Source of the DNA: Sporosarcina psychrophila
GTDB taxonomy: Bacteria; Bacillota; Bacilli; Bacillales_A; Planococcaceae
NCBI RefSeq assembly: GCF_001590685.1
Contig: NZ_CP014616.1
Span: forward strand, 146,501 to 210,500
DNA: 64,000 nucleotides
Reading direction: 5' to 3'
Below the pieces are notes generated by a model, which saw nothing but the letters and a program-made list of their open reading frames with translations, was not told where the DNA came from and searched no databases. A program made the position numbers and the translations under genes. This document shows, piece by piece, positions 7,923 through 16,815 of this stretch. How positions within the stretch are numbered: the first letter of the stretch is position 1; the number at the start of each line of letters is the position of its first letter.

Positions 7923-8975
7923 ATGTCTAAAGAAAAAACAAAACAGCTACACAAAGACGTTGCCCCTTTTGCTAAGTCAGATAAAAAGAAAAGTATTATG
8001 CAGCTTATCAATACTGTTATACCGTTTATAGTCCTATGGTTCTTGGCGTACCAAAGTTTGTCGGTGTCAATTTGGTTAACGCTTGGACTTTGTGTTATTG
8101 CAGCAGGATTTGTCATTCGGACATTCATCATCTTCCATGATTGCACGCACGGTTCATTCTTTAAAAACAAAAAAACAAATGATATCGTCGGCACCATTAC
8201 TGGTGTTCTTACACTGTTTGCTTATGAAAAATGGAAACGTGAACACTCGATTCACCATGCAACAAGCTCGAATCTCGACAAGCGTGGTACAGGTGACATT
8301 TGGGTCATGACGGTTGAAGAGTACGTTGAAGCATCAAAATGGCAGCGTTTTGCTTACCGTTTATACCGTAACCCAATCGTTATGTTTGGTTTCGGACCGC
8401 TTTTCCTTGTACTTATCTCAAGCCGTTTCAACCGTAAAGATGCACGTAAGAAAGAGCGTAACAATACGTATTTGACGAACGCAATACTTGTTGCCCTTTA
8501 CACAGGTATGATCTTACTTATCGGCTGGCAGGCATTCGTTCTTATACAAGGAACAACAATGTTCGTTGCAGGAGCACTAGGTATCTGGTTATTCTACATT
8601 CAACATACATTTGAAGACTCGTATTTTGAAGAGGAATCTGAGTGGGATTATGTGAAAGCTGCTATTGATGGCAGTTCATACTACAAGTTACCGCGTGTGT
8701 TGCAGTGGGCGACAGGAAACATCGGTTTCCATCATGTCCATCACTTGTCACCACGTGTTCCGAATTACAACTTGGAAATAGCACATGAATCGACACCACC
8801 TCTTCACCAAGCAACAACGATTACGATTAAAGAAAGTTTGTCGTCAATCCGTTACCGTTTATATGATCCTGAGAAAAAAAGGTTTATCGCGTTTAAAGAC
8901 GTGAAGCATATGCTGAAATCAGCAAGTTCTTCAATCGATTTGAAACCGAAACGCACAAGTTTAGACGCAGAATAA
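7923..8975 (+). CDS. des: Membrane acyl-lipid desaturase Des
   Basis: Integral-membrane di-iron desaturase that introduces a double bond into existing phospholipid acyl chains, restoring membrane fluidity on cold shock. All three histidine boxes are visible: HDCTH (72-76), HSIHH (108-112) and HHVHH (270-274). Hydrophobic helix pairs lie near residues 27-70, 85-100, 150-165 and 185-230. At 350 residues it matches B. subtilis Des. A strong AGGAGG precedes the ATG. desK and desR follow, and the DesR operator sits upstream. Confidence 0.96.
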   Translation: MSKEKTKQLHKDVAPFAKSDKKKSIMQLINTVIPFIVLWFLAYQSLSVSIWLTLGLCVIAAGFVIRTFIIFHDCTHGSFFKNKKTNDIVGTITGVLTLFAYEKWKREHSIHHATSSNLDKRGTGDIWVMTVEEYVEASKWQRFAYRLYRNPIVMFGFGPLFLVLISSRFNRKDARKKERNNTYLTNAILVALYTGMILLIGWQAFVLIQGTTMFVAGALGIWLFYIQHTFEDSYFEEESEWDYVKAAIDGSSYYKLPRVLQWATGNIGFHHVHHLSPRVPNYNLEIAHESTPPLHQATTITIKESLSSIRYRLYDPEKKRFIAFKDVKHMLKSASSSIDLKPKRTSLDAE

Positions 8976-8980
8976 TACGT

Positions 8981-9017
8981 AAAACAGCCATCTCTTCAGA
9001 GGATGGCTGTTTTTTTC
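8981..9017 (+). terminator. Intrinsic terminator between des and desK
   Basis: Stem AAAACAGCCATC / GATGGCTGTTTT with a T7 tail. It should keep high cold-induced des transcription from flooding into desKR. Confidence 0.9.
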
Positions 9018-9069
9018 GTCTCACTATTTGGTACAATGGAAAGTATAGACAGGACGGTGAAACAAAGAT

Positions 9070-10200
9070 ATGCAAAGTTGGTATAGTATTTTCCCGAAAA
9101 ACCCTTGGCTTAGTATTTATGCGTGGGCAGTATTTTGTTTTCTGCCATTCTTTTTCATATTCAGATCATCGTCGCCCATTGAAATTTCCATTGGGATTTC
9201 ATTGTTATTCTTATTTTTCCTGTCGTATCGATTTTCATTCAAATCGAAAAGCGGACTTGTTTATATGTGGATCAGTTTTGAAATTGTGATTAACGTCGTT
9301 ATGACACTGTTATTCGGCTATGTGTATTTATCCATATTCACTGCGTTTTTCATAGGTAATATTCGCAATCAAGTTGGATTCTTCATAATATACGGGCTAC
9401 ATATTGCCATTACAATCATTGCGATTGTCGCAGGTTTTTTCATCGAACTCGAGTTATTTCTTCCGCAAGTTCATTTCATCCTCATCTCGGTGATTGGTAT
9501 CGTATTATTGCCATTCAATTTATACAACCGAAATAAGCGTGAAAACTTGGTAGGTCAATTGGAGCATGCCAACGAACGGATTTCGGAGTTAATTATAGTG
9601 GAGGAGCGGGAACGGATTTCTCGTGATTTACATGATACACTTGGCCAAAAGCTATCATTGATTGGCTTAAAGAGTGATTTAGCTGGCAAGCTAGTGTCTC
9701 GTGATCCTAGAGCTGCCGAAAGAGAGTTACAGGATATAAGACAGACGGCCAGCACAGCGCTGAAGGAAGTTCGGGAGTTAGTGGCGGGCATGCGGGCAAC
9801 GAAATTGGAAGATGAAGTGATTCGCATTAAGCAGATGTTGAAGGCAGCTGAAATGGAGTACACCATTAAGGGGAATCCATCGTTCACCAACATCCCGGCC
9901 ATCGTGGAAAGCGTGCTGAGTATGTGTTTGAAAGAAGCCGTGACAAACGTTGTGAAGCATAGTTTTGGCAAAACTTGCTGCGTGTCGTTTGAACAATTGC
10001 CGAATGAATTTGTCATCAATGTGGTGGACGACGGAATCGGTATTACTAGGGGCGGAGAAACGTCACCTGGCAATGGCTTGACTGGCATGCGCGAGCGACT
10101 TGAATTTGTTAATGGAAGCCTTCGAGTCGAGGGTGGCGAAGGAACGAAATTATCGATTCGTGTTCCTGCGGTCATACAACATATTATGGAGAGTGATTGA
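9070..10200 (+). CDS. desK: Sensor histidine kinase DesK
   Basis: Thermosensor kinase of the membrane-fluidity pathway. Four to five N-terminal helices (residues 15-150) are followed by a coiled linker (LVGQLEHANERISELIIVEE). The HisKA_3 dimerisation domain has RISRDLHDTLGQ, placing the phospho-accepting histidine at H188, the same number as in B. subtilis DesK. The ATPase domain shows the N-box EAVTNVVKHS, DDGIG and NGLTGMRERL. 376 residues. Its stop is one base from the desR start. Confidence 0.95.
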   Translation: MQSWYSIFPKNPWLSIYAWAVFCFLPFFFIFRSSSPIEISIGISLLFLFFLSYRFSFKSKSGLVYMWISFEIVINVVMTLLFGYVYLSIFTAFFIGNIRNQVGFFIIYGLHIAITIIAIVAGFFIELELFLPQVHFILISVIGIVLLPFNLYNRNKRENLVGQLEHANERISELIIVEERERISRDLHDTLGQKLSLIGLKSDLAGKLVSRDPRAAERELQDIRQTASTALKEVRELVAGMRATKLEDEVIRIKQMLKAAEMEYTIKGNPSFTNIPAIVESVLSMCLKEAVTNVVKHSFGKTCCVSFEQLPNEFVINVVDDGIGITRGGETSPGNGLTGMRERLEFVNGSLRVEGGEGTKLSIRVPAVIQHIMESD

Positions 10201-10201
10201 T

Positions 10202-10813
10202 GTGATACGTATTGTCATAGCGGAAGACCAAGGGATGATGCTTGGAGCACTTGGCTCATTATTGAATATGGAAGATGATATGGAAGTCGTCGGAAAAGCA
10301 AAAAATGGGGAAGAAGCGGTTGCGCTGGTGAAAGAACATCAGCCGGATGTCTGCATCATGGACATTGAAATGCCGGTGATGACGGGGCTTGACGCAGCAG
10401 AAGCGCTGCATGACGAACCTTGTAAGATCATTATCCTGACGACATTTGCCAGAACAGGTTACTTCGAACGCGCGAGGAAAGCAGGCGTACGCGGTTATTT
10501 ATTGAAAGACAGTCCGATTGAAGAGCTTGTCAGTTCAATCCGAACGATAATGGACGGCAGACGGATTTACGCACCAGAACTCGTTGACATTGCCTACGGG
10601 GACGGGGATGAGACGGTAAATCCGCTGACGGAGCGTGAAAGCCAAGTGCTTGGGCTTATTGCTGAAGGGAAGACCACGAAAGAAATCGCTGGCGAGTTGT
10701 ATTTGACGCCTGGTACAGTACGAAATTACATCTCCACGATTTTAGATAAGCTTGGCGTTGGAAACCGGATTGAAGCGATATCCCGGTTTAAGGAGAAGGG
10801 CTGGTTTAAGTGA
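10202..10813 (+). CDS. desR: Response regulator DesR
   Basis: NarL/FixJ-type regulator, 203 residues. The receiver domain has the acidic pair E8/D9, the phosphorylation site D54 (CIMDIEMPVMTG), T and K residues further on (TTFAR, LLKDSP), and the C-terminal LuxR helix-turn-helix (LTERESQVLGLIAEGKTTKEIA). The GTG at 10202 is chosen because GGAGAG from the end of desK precedes it and it gives the family N-terminus. It is expected to activate des by binding the palindrome at 7801-7836. Confidence 0.95.
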   Translation: MIRIVIAEDQGMMLGALGSLLNMEDDMEVVGKAKNGEEAVALVKEHQPDVCIMDIEMPVMTGLDAAEALHDEPCKIIILTTFARTGYFERARKAGVRGYLLKDSPIEELVSSIRTIMDGRRIYAPELVDIAYGDGDETVNPLTERESQVLGLIAEGKTTKEIAGELYLTPGTVRNYISTILDKLGVGNRIEAISRFKEKGWFK

Positions 10814-10835
10814 ATTGAGTATATAAGAAGACGGT

Positions 10836-10860
10836 AAGCCGACAGTGATGTCGGTTTTTT
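10836..10860 (+). terminator. Intrinsic terminator after desR
   Basis: Stem AAGCCGACA / TGTCGGTTT with loop GTGA and a T6 tail. Confidence 0.88.
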
Positions 10861-10898
10861 GTCGTTTGGGGTTGGCGTGGTGGGGGTGAAGTATGTAT

Positions 10899-11180
10899 AC
10901 CGAGCATAAATTCGTCGAACCGATCATATCTCGCCTGCACCCGAGCATAAAGCCGGGGACCCGATCATATCCCGCCGGCAATCGAGCATATACCCGTTGA
11001 CCCGATCATATCTCGCGGGCAACCGAGCATAAAACCGTTGACCCGATCATATCTCGCGGGCAACCGAGCATAAAACCGTTGACCCGATCATATCTCGCCT
11101 GCAATCGAGCATAAAACCGCTGTCCCGATCATATCTCGCCTGCACCCGATCATATCCCACCCCAAACCAATCATAACCCC
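10899..11180. repeat. Tandem array of alternating CCGAGCATA / CCGATCATA units (array 2)
   Basis: Fourteen units of 20-21 bases fill the gap between desR and kynU. Units 1-12 alternate strictly between the cores CCGAGCATA(A) and CCGATCATA(T), giving a 41-base higher-order period. Spacers are also conserved and alternate (TCTCGCGGGCA and AACCGTTGA types). The last units decay to CCAATCATA. The same core builds array 1 at 1-183. No hairpin, coding potential or CRISPR-like unique spacer is evident. Confidence 0.9.
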
Positions 11181-11274
11181 ACCCTTATTCCGGCAATAAA
11201 CCTCGTTACGAGCACAACCCAAGTATGTTACACTTTTACTAAAGACGGAAAGTTCACACAAGGGGGAACCGAAC

Positions 11275-12540
11275 ATGTTTGGCATCGATTACGCAAGAAA
11301 ACTCGACGAGAAAGACAGTCTCGCAAAATATAAAGACGAGTTTTATCTACTCGAAAACATCATCTATATGGATGGTAATTCACTCGGATTACTGTCAAAG
11401 CGAGCGGAGCAAACGCTGCATAATTTACTCGATTCATGGAAAACACTGGGCATCGACGGCTGGACAGAAGGTGATAATCCGTGGTTTTACCTATCGGAGT
11501 CGGTCGGAGAAAAGATGGCGCCACTTGTTGGGGGAACAAAAAGTGAGGTCATTGCAACGGGCTCGACAACGACGAACCTGCATCAGCTTGCCGCGACATT
11601 CTACAAACCATCAGGGACTAAAACAAAGATTCTCGCCGATGAACTCAATTTCCCTTCAGACATTTATGCACTAAAAAGCCAGCTAGCACTGAAAGGTTTT
11701 AATCCAGATGAACATCTTGTCCAGGTGAAAAGCAGGGATGGTCGATTTTTAAATGAAGACGATATCATCGAAGCAATGACAGAAGACATCGTACTCATCG
11801 TTTTGCCAGCTGTTTTATACAGGAGTGGGCAAATACTCGATATGGAGAAACTTACGAAAGCTGCGAATGAAAAAAGCATCCCGATTGGCTTTGATTTATG
11901 TCATTCGATCGGTGCAGTTGAACACGCCTTGCATGATTGGGGCGCGGATTTCGCTTTCTGGTGTACATATAAGCATTTGAACGGGGGGCCAGGGTCCGTC
12001 GCAGGGCTGTTCGTCCATGACAAGCATTTCGGCACAACGCCAGGTTTGGCAGGGTGGTTCGGTTCGAAAAAGGAATCGCAATTCGATATGGATCATACAA
12101 TGGATCCGGCAATGGACGTCGCTGCCTATCAAATTGGGACGCCTCACGTACTCAGTTTAGCGCCGGTCATTGGTGCGCTGGAATTGTTTGAAGAAGTAGG
12201 CATTAAAAAAGTCCGTGAAAAGTCACTTCAGCTGACGGACTATATGCTGGCGTTAATTCAACAGGAACTGTCTGACCACGACTTCACAATTGGCAACCCA
12301 GTAGACGAATCACGTGGGGGCCATATCTTGCTTGAACATGTCGAGGCTGCACGTATTTGTAAAGCGTTGAAAGAAGATGGTGTCATCCCGGACTTCCGTG
12401 CGCCAAACGGTGTTCGACTTGCGCCGGTTGCGTTATACAATTCCTTCGAAGACGTCTGGCATACTGTGCAGAAACTAAAACGGATTATGGATGAAAAACG
12501 CTATGAAAAATTTGAGAATAAAAGAGGTGTCGTCGCATGA
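11275..12540 (+). CDS. kynU: Kynureninase
   Basis: PLP-dependent hydrolase converting kynurenine to anthranilate plus alanine. 421 residues. Family features are the N-terminal [10 protein letters not shown], the phosphate-binding [13 protein letters not shown]207 in [13 protein letters not shown] and the Schiff-base lysine K233 in [19 protein letters not shown] lies before the ATG. First gene of a three-gene kyn operon; its stop overlaps the kynB start (ATGA). Confidence 0.96.
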   Translation: MFGIDYARKLDEKDSLAKYKDEFYLLENIIYMDGNSLGLLSKRAEQTLHNLLDSWKTLGIDGWTEGDNPWFYLSESVGEKMAPLVGGTKSEVIATGSTTTNLHQLAATFYKPSGTKTKILADELNFPSDIYALKSQLALKGFNPDEHLVQVKSRDGRFLNEDDIIEAMTEDIVLIVLPAVLYRSGQILDMEKLTKAANEKSIPIGFDLCHSIGAVEHALHDWGADFAFWCTYKHLNGGPGSVAGLFVHDKHFGTTPGLAGWFGSKKESQFDMDHTMDPAMDVAAYQIGTPHVLSLAPVIGALELFEEVGIKKVREKSLQLTDYMLALIQQELSDHDFTIGNPVDESRGGHILLEHVEAARICKALKEDGVIPDFRAPNGVRLAPVALYNSFEDVWHTVQKLKRIMDEKRYEKFENKRGVVA

Positions 12541-13187
12541 CGGGGAAATGGATTGATATTTCACAACCGCTGCAAAATAATATTGCCGAATGGCCTGGTG
12601 ACACACCATTTTCATATGAAATTGCCTACTCTAAAGCAGAAACAGGTTCAGTCAATATTGGTAAGTTAACGACAAGTACGCATATGGGGACGCATATCGA
12701 CGCACCGTTTCACTTCGATAATAATGGATTAAAAGTACTCGATTTACCAATTGATTTATACATCGGACGGGCGCGTGTACTCGATGTTTCAGGAAAAGAG
12801 AGTATTGGAAGGGCTGATCTAGAGGACCTTGATTTCGGTGGGGCAGAACGGATTTTATTGAAAACTGGCAGCCGTCCTGACCCGAATGTATTTCCGGAAA
12901 ACTTTACGTATTTGCGTGAGGATATCGGTCCTTTATTGAAAGAGAGAGGGGTTCGGCTCATCGGTATTGACGCGCCATCTGTTGACCCTGAAACAAGCAA
13001 AACAGTCAGTACCCATCATTCCCTCAATGAAAACGGCGTGATGATTTTAGAAAACATCGTCCTCAGCGCAGTGGAACCAGGCGATTATGAACTGATTGCA
13101 TTACCGCTTCCGCTAAAAGACGGCGACGGTAGCCCAGTTCGTGCCGTATTGCGATCAATGGCTGGGGGGCCTATCAATCATGACTGA
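12537..13187 (+). CDS. kynB: Kynurenine formamidase (arylformamidase)
   Basis: Metal-dependent hydrolase of N-formylkynurenine in the cyclase/KynB family. The metal-binding motif [11 protein letters not shown] lies at residues 49-59, and further conserved histidines occur (STHHSL). 216 residues. It overlaps kynU by 4 bases and kynA by 8, so the three proteins are translationally linked. It performs the middle step of tryptophan to anthranilate conversion. Confidence 0.95.
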   Translation: MTGKWIDISQPLQNNIAEWPGDTPFSYEIAYSKAETGSVNIGKLTTSTHMGTHIDAPFHFDNNGLKVLDLPIDLYIGRARVLDVSGKESIGRADLEDLDFGGAERILLKTGSRPDPNVFPENFTYLREDIGPLLKERGVRLIGIDAPSVDPETSKTVSTHHSLNENGVMILENIVLSAVEPGDYELIALPLPLKDGDGSPVRAVLRSMAGGPINHD

Positions 13188-13998
13188 AAAAGGAATTCAC
13201 ACAGATTTTAAAGATAATATGACATACAGCGAGTATTTGAATCTCGACAAATTGCTGTCGAGCCAGCAGCGCTTGTCCGGCCATCATGATGAGATGCTGT
13301 TCATCGTCATCCATCAAGTGAGTGAGTTATGGATGAAACTCATTTTGCATGAGCTCAATACAGCCATCGACTTAATCGAAAAAGATGAATTGCCGGAAGC
13401 ATTCAAAATGCTGGCACGCGTGTCAAAAACACAGACGCAAATTATCCAGGCGTGGGATGTGCTGTCGACATTGACGCCTGCTGAATATATGGAGTTCCGG
13501 GACAGTTTAGGTCGTGCATCTGGCTTTCAATCCTACCAAAACAGGCTTATTGAGTTCGCGCTTGGTTATAAGCAACTGCATATTTTGAAGATTTACGAGA
13601 AAGATCCCGAGCTCGCAAGTGATTTAGAGGCCGCATTCCGTTCACCGGGGATTTACGATGTGGCAATACGTGCGCTGTCACGTGCCGGCTTCGCGATAAA
13701 CCCAGAACTACTCGAACGCGATTTCTCAGTTACATACAAAGGGGATACGACAGTGGCGGATGCGTGGCTGGAAGTATACCGCAACGTCGATGATCACTGG
13801 AATTTATATCAGCTGGCGGAGAAGCTTGTCGATATCGAAGACAGTCATCAGCAGTGGCGCTTCCGTCATATGAAAACTGTTGAACGGATTATCGGCTTTA
13901 AAATGGGGACGGGCGGTTCGTCAGGTGTGAATTATTTGAAGTCTGTCCTTGATCATCAGTTCTTTCCGGAGTTATGGGATGTTCGGACGAAGTTATAA
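13180..13998 (+). CDS. kynA: Tryptophan 2,3-dioxygenase
   Basis: Heme enzyme opening the indole ring of L-tryptophan to N-formylkynurenine. 272 residues with the family N-terminus [39 protein letters not shown], and [20 protein letters not shown] near the C-terminus. The ATG at 13180 lies inside the end of kynB and follows GGGGGG. A terminator follows. The operon yields anthranilate; nothing here would take it on to NAD or quinoline products. Confidence 0.96.
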   Translation: MTEKGIHTDFKDNMTYSEYLNLDKLLSSQQRLSGHHDEMLFIVIHQVSELWMKLILHELNTAIDLIEKDELPEAFKMLARVSKTQTQIIQAWDVLSTLTPAEYMEFRDSLGRASGFQSYQNRLIEFALGYKQLHILKIYEKDPELASDLEAAFRSPGIYDVAIRALSRAGFAINPELLERDFSVTYKGDTTVADAWLEVYRNVDDHWNLYQLAEKLVDIEDSHQQWRFRHMKTVERIIGFKMGTGGSSGVNYLKSVLDHQFFPELWDVRTKL

Positions 13999-14034
13999 CA
14001 GAGCAAAGAATGATGATCAAAAAAATAGCCCTAG

Positions 14035-14068
14035 AAACTCCGCCAACAAATATAGTTGGCGGAGTTTT
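14035..14068 (+). terminator. Intrinsic terminator of the kyn operon
   Basis: Stem AAACTCCGCCAAC / GTTGGCGGAGTTT, loop of 7, followed by T-rich sequence. Confidence 0.88.
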
Positions 14069-14480
14069 AGTATTGTATTTATAACAACTTCAAATCTAAT
14101 TTTCTTGTTCACTAATTGGAGGCAAGTGTGCCAGCAATAAACCTGTCGAACTGATTGCCCGTCGACAGTAGTTCCCCTCCGCGAACCGCTGTGGTTCATT
14201 GCTACAACCTTGAAATATCCAGTAAGCGAACTATGTGCTTGAATTTATGTTTTCCTATCGATGTTTGCGCATGAAATTACCAATCATCGATAGGTGGACT
14301 CATTGTTAATTCCATTAATAAGCACCACCATTACTGAGTTGTTATAGTAGCATATTCCGGAAGGACGGGGGTTGTGTGTGCGTTCCAAATTATGGTCAGA
14401 CGCCTGCAATCAATGATAGAATTAGCGCATTGGATTTAATAATCGGGGATAATGATTACAGTAGAAATGGGGGAATAAAC
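14069..14480. other. Gene-free stretch with one inverted repeat
   Basis: No credible gene is seen over about 410 bases. An inverted repeat CCTATCGATG / CATCGATAGG lies at 14254-14294 with a 21-base centre; it has no T-run, so it may be a binding site or an element remnant. A 60-codon open frame on the minus strand lacks coding character. Confidence 0.5.
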
Positions 14481-14651
14481 ATGCGTTGGATACTAATTAT
14501 TATCTTGGCAATTGCGGTAGAATTATTTGTACGTTTTCTGACGAGAAATATGGAAGATAAGCAGAAGAGGGAAAAATTGCTTGCACGTATTTGGTTTGTG
14601 TTCGGTGCAATTTTAATAATAGTTTGGTTAATTAATCGTTTTTATAAGTAA
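14481..14651 (+). CDS. Small two-helix membrane protein
   Basis: 56 residues: helix 1 (WILIIILAIAVELFVRFL), a charged loop (TRNMEDKQKREKLLARI) and helix 2 (FVFGAILIIVWLI). GGGGGA lies 7 bases before the ATG. No family is recognised and the role is unknown. An upstream in-frame ATG exists without a ribosome site. Confidence 0.65.
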   Translation: MRWILIIILAIAVELFVRFLTRNMEDKQKREKLLARIWFVFGAILIIVWLINRFYK

Positions 14652-14761
14652 CCCGTGTACTAAAACTTAAGAAATTCTTCATGTTTATACTAGGCGATTC
14701 TTCATTATTATCATTCATAATTAAGGTAATGAACTCTTATTACTGCAAAGGTGTGGAAAAC

Positions 14762-15649
14762 ATGAAGAAATTGATCTTTATACTAGTGATCATTATATTG
14801 AGCGTTACAGTTGTGATGAATAACAAAGAAAAAACCTTGGAGACAGAAGATTTAGCAACTGCTGCAAAAGCGATCATTCTTATCGATGCGGATACGGGTA
14901 AAGTAATTTACGAAGAAAATAGTGCAGAACCATTACCAATCGCAAGTATGTCCAAATTAATGACGCAGTATCTCGTGCTGAATGCCGTCAACAGCGGTAA
15001 TTTAGCATGGGAAAACACATACAAGCCAAGTGAGGCGCTACAACAAATTGCAGGACAATCAGCTGCCGTCAAACTAGGAATGACAGCGGGAAACGTTTAT
15101 ACATTGAAAGAATTGTTTACTGCGATGACGGTCAACTCTGCAAATGACGCGGCGATGGCGCTTGCCGAAATGGTTAGCGGAACGGAAGAAGCGTTTGTGG
15201 AATTGATGAATAAACAGGCGAAAAGTTTCGGTCTGAAAGAGACGACTTTCTTCAATGCCAGCGGACTTGACGGCGATTATATTGGCAAAGGGTATGAGCA
15301 AACGAATCATGCCTCTGCAAGTGATGTGTCAGTAATTGCACAAAAGCTAATTGCCAAGCATCCCGAAGTGCTCGACTATACAAAGTTGCCGAGTTTCAAA
15401 ACGGGTAATGGCACTACGTTGTGGAGCACCAACTTGATGTTGGCGGGTATGCCTCAAGCATTGGCGGGAATCGACGGATTGAAAACCGGCTTCACAGATC
15501 AGGCGGGTTCCTGCTTTGCTAGTACTGGAGTCTTTGATGGACGACGCATTATTTCAGTTGTCATAGATGTTGCAGCAGAGGGCGGAGATACCGCAACTCC
15601 TCGATTTGATTTGACGAGAGAGCTGATTGAACGATTTGTGCTGAATTAA
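14762..15649 (+). CDS. D-alanyl-D-alanine carboxypeptidase-like protein (peptidase S11)
   Basis: 295-residue penicillin-binding-type serine peptidase with one N-terminal membrane/signal helix (LIFILVIIILSVTVVM) and an extracytoplasmic catalytic domain. The motifs are SMSK (S62, K65), SAN (126-128) and KTG (GLKTGFTDQAG), as in PBP5-like enzymes that trim the fifth residue of the peptidoglycan stem. It is shorter than typical DacA because the C-terminal beta domain and amphipathic anchor are absent. AAAGGTG precedes the ATG; a longer frame upstream has no ribosome site. Confidence 0.92.
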   Translation: MKKLIFILVIIILSVTVVMNNKEKTLETEDLATAAKAIILIDADTGKVIYEENSAEPLPIASMSKLMTQYLVLNAVNSGNLAWENTYKPSEALQQIAGQSAAVKLGMTAGNVYTLKELFTAMTVNSANDAAMALAEMVSGTEEAFVELMNKQAKSFGLKETTFFNASGLDGDYIGKGYEQTNHASASDVSVIAQKLIAKHPEVLDYTKLPSFKTGNGTTLWSTNLMLAGMPQALAGIDGLKTGFTDQAGSCFASTGVFDGRRIISVVIDVAAEGGDTATPRFDLTRELIERFVLN

Positions 15650-15794
15650 TAGGTAAGGCGCTATAGGGTGTTAGTATTTTAAGCACATGTTTTTATAGAT
15701 ATGTGCTTAAAGTGAAATGTAAATTAACTAAATATTTGAACATATATAACTTGCGTTCTATAATGAAGTGAATACTAAAACAGGAGGCGCTCAA

Positions 15795-16670
15795 ATGGTC
15801 GCACTTGTAAGGGAAGAGCCGGAGAAGTATTCAGGTAGGTTATTAGACGTAAGGAATGATCTTGTGTTTAAAGCAATTTTTGGGAAGGAAAAAAATAAGA
15901 GTCTTCTTATTCTTTTGCTGAATGCAATATTGACTGAAGAAGTAGAAGAGATTATATTCCTAAATTCATACCTCGGGGCAGAATATGTGGACGAGAAATA
16001 TTCGATTTTGGATATTCGGGTTCGAACAACTGAAAATGTAGAAATTGATATCGAGATGCAATTGGAGTATCATAGCGGTTTTGAAAATCGTATGCTGTTG
16101 TATTGGGCAAGAATGTATCTTGGACAATTAAAGTCTGGTGAGGCTTATGAAAAACTTAACAAAACAATTCAAATATCTATTACAAATTTCAAGTTCTTGC
16201 AAAATGACCATTTTCATAGTACGTTTCATTTAATGGAAAAAGAAAAGCTTATCAAATTTACAGACCACTTAGAAATTCACGTTTTGGAGCTGCCCAAAGT
16301 ACAGATGACTGAAGAATTGACTGATGAAGATCTATTAACCAAGTGGATGTTATTTCTGTCTGGAGATGATAAAACAAAGGGGGAGGTTGCGATGACTGAC
16401 ATGGGAATCGAAAAGGCCTATGATGAATTGCATCGGATTAGTGAAGATGAAGTAATGCGTGAACGTGCAATAGCACGTGATAAATGGCTATCGGACCAAG
16501 CGACGAGAAGGGAGCAAGCTAGGAGGGAAGGTAAAAAGGAAGGTAAAGAGGAAGGTGAAAAAGAAACTGTTCTCAGCATGCACGCAGAAGGGTTTTCAGT
16601 TGAAATGATTACGAGGGTTATGAAAATGCCCGAAGAAAAAGTACATGCTATCATCAACCAAATACAATGA
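15795..16670 (+). CDS. Rpn family recombination-promoting nuclease / PD-(D/E)XK transposase-like
   Basis: 291 residues with the Rpn/PDDEXK_2 pattern: LLDVRNDLVFKAIFGKEKNK at the start, then ILDIRVRT and VEIDIEMQLEYHSGFENRML, which hold the acidic nuclease core. A C-terminal highly charged helix follows (RREGKKEGKEEGEKE) and then a short helical tail. Such proteins are spread by horizontal transfer and promote RecA-independent recombination in Escherichia coli. AGGAGG lies 8 bases before the ATG at 15795. It stands alone between terminators and has no visible inverted-repeat ends. Confidence 0.85.
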   Translation: MVALVREEPEKYSGRLLDVRNDLVFKAIFGKEKNKSLLILLLNAILTEEVEEIIFLNSYLGAEYVDEKYSILDIRVRTTENVEIDIEMQLEYHSGFENRMLLYWARMYLGQLKSGEAYEKLNKTIQISITNFKFLQNDHFHSTFHLMEKEKLIKFTDHLEIHVLELPKVQMTEELTDEDLLTKWMLFLSGDDKTKGEVAMTDMGIEKAYDELHRISEDEVMRERAIARDKWLSDQATRREQARREGKKEGKEEGEKETVLSMHAEGFSVEMITRVMKMPEEKVHAIINQIQ

Positions 16671-16679
16671 AAAAAGTGT

Positions 16680-16712
16680 AGCCTTACCGATACTCTTGGT
16701 AGGGCTGTATTT
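16680..16712 (+). terminator. Weak intrinsic terminator after the Rpn gene
   Basis: Stem AGCCTTACC / GGTAGGGCT (one G-U pair) followed by a short T-rich tail. Confidence 0.55.
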
Positions 16713-16815
16713 AATTATTAGAGGTATTCATGAAGGGATACGACGAGGAATATGATTCTAAATCACCTCACATGTTATACTATTCATACAACATTCAAAA
16801 AAATGAGGCGATAAA

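Noticed and set aside
10899..11180. CRISPR array
   Set aside because: The units are about 20 bases and the sequences between cores are themselves conserved and alternating. There are no unique spacers and no cas genes.
11181..11274. T-box or trp attenuator before kynU
   Set aside because: The leader is short, and no T-box motif, specifier or terminator was found.
11852..12147. Minus-strand frames inside kynU
   Set aside because: Shadows of a well-conserved enzyme gene without ribosome sites.
14017..14199. 60-codon minus-strand frame after kynA
   Set aside because: It crosses the kyn terminator and has no ribosome site or recognisable motif.
15795..16670. Complete insertion sequence around the Rpn gene
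   Set aside because: No terminal inverted repeats or target duplications were found; the gene has ordinary promoter and terminator surroundings.
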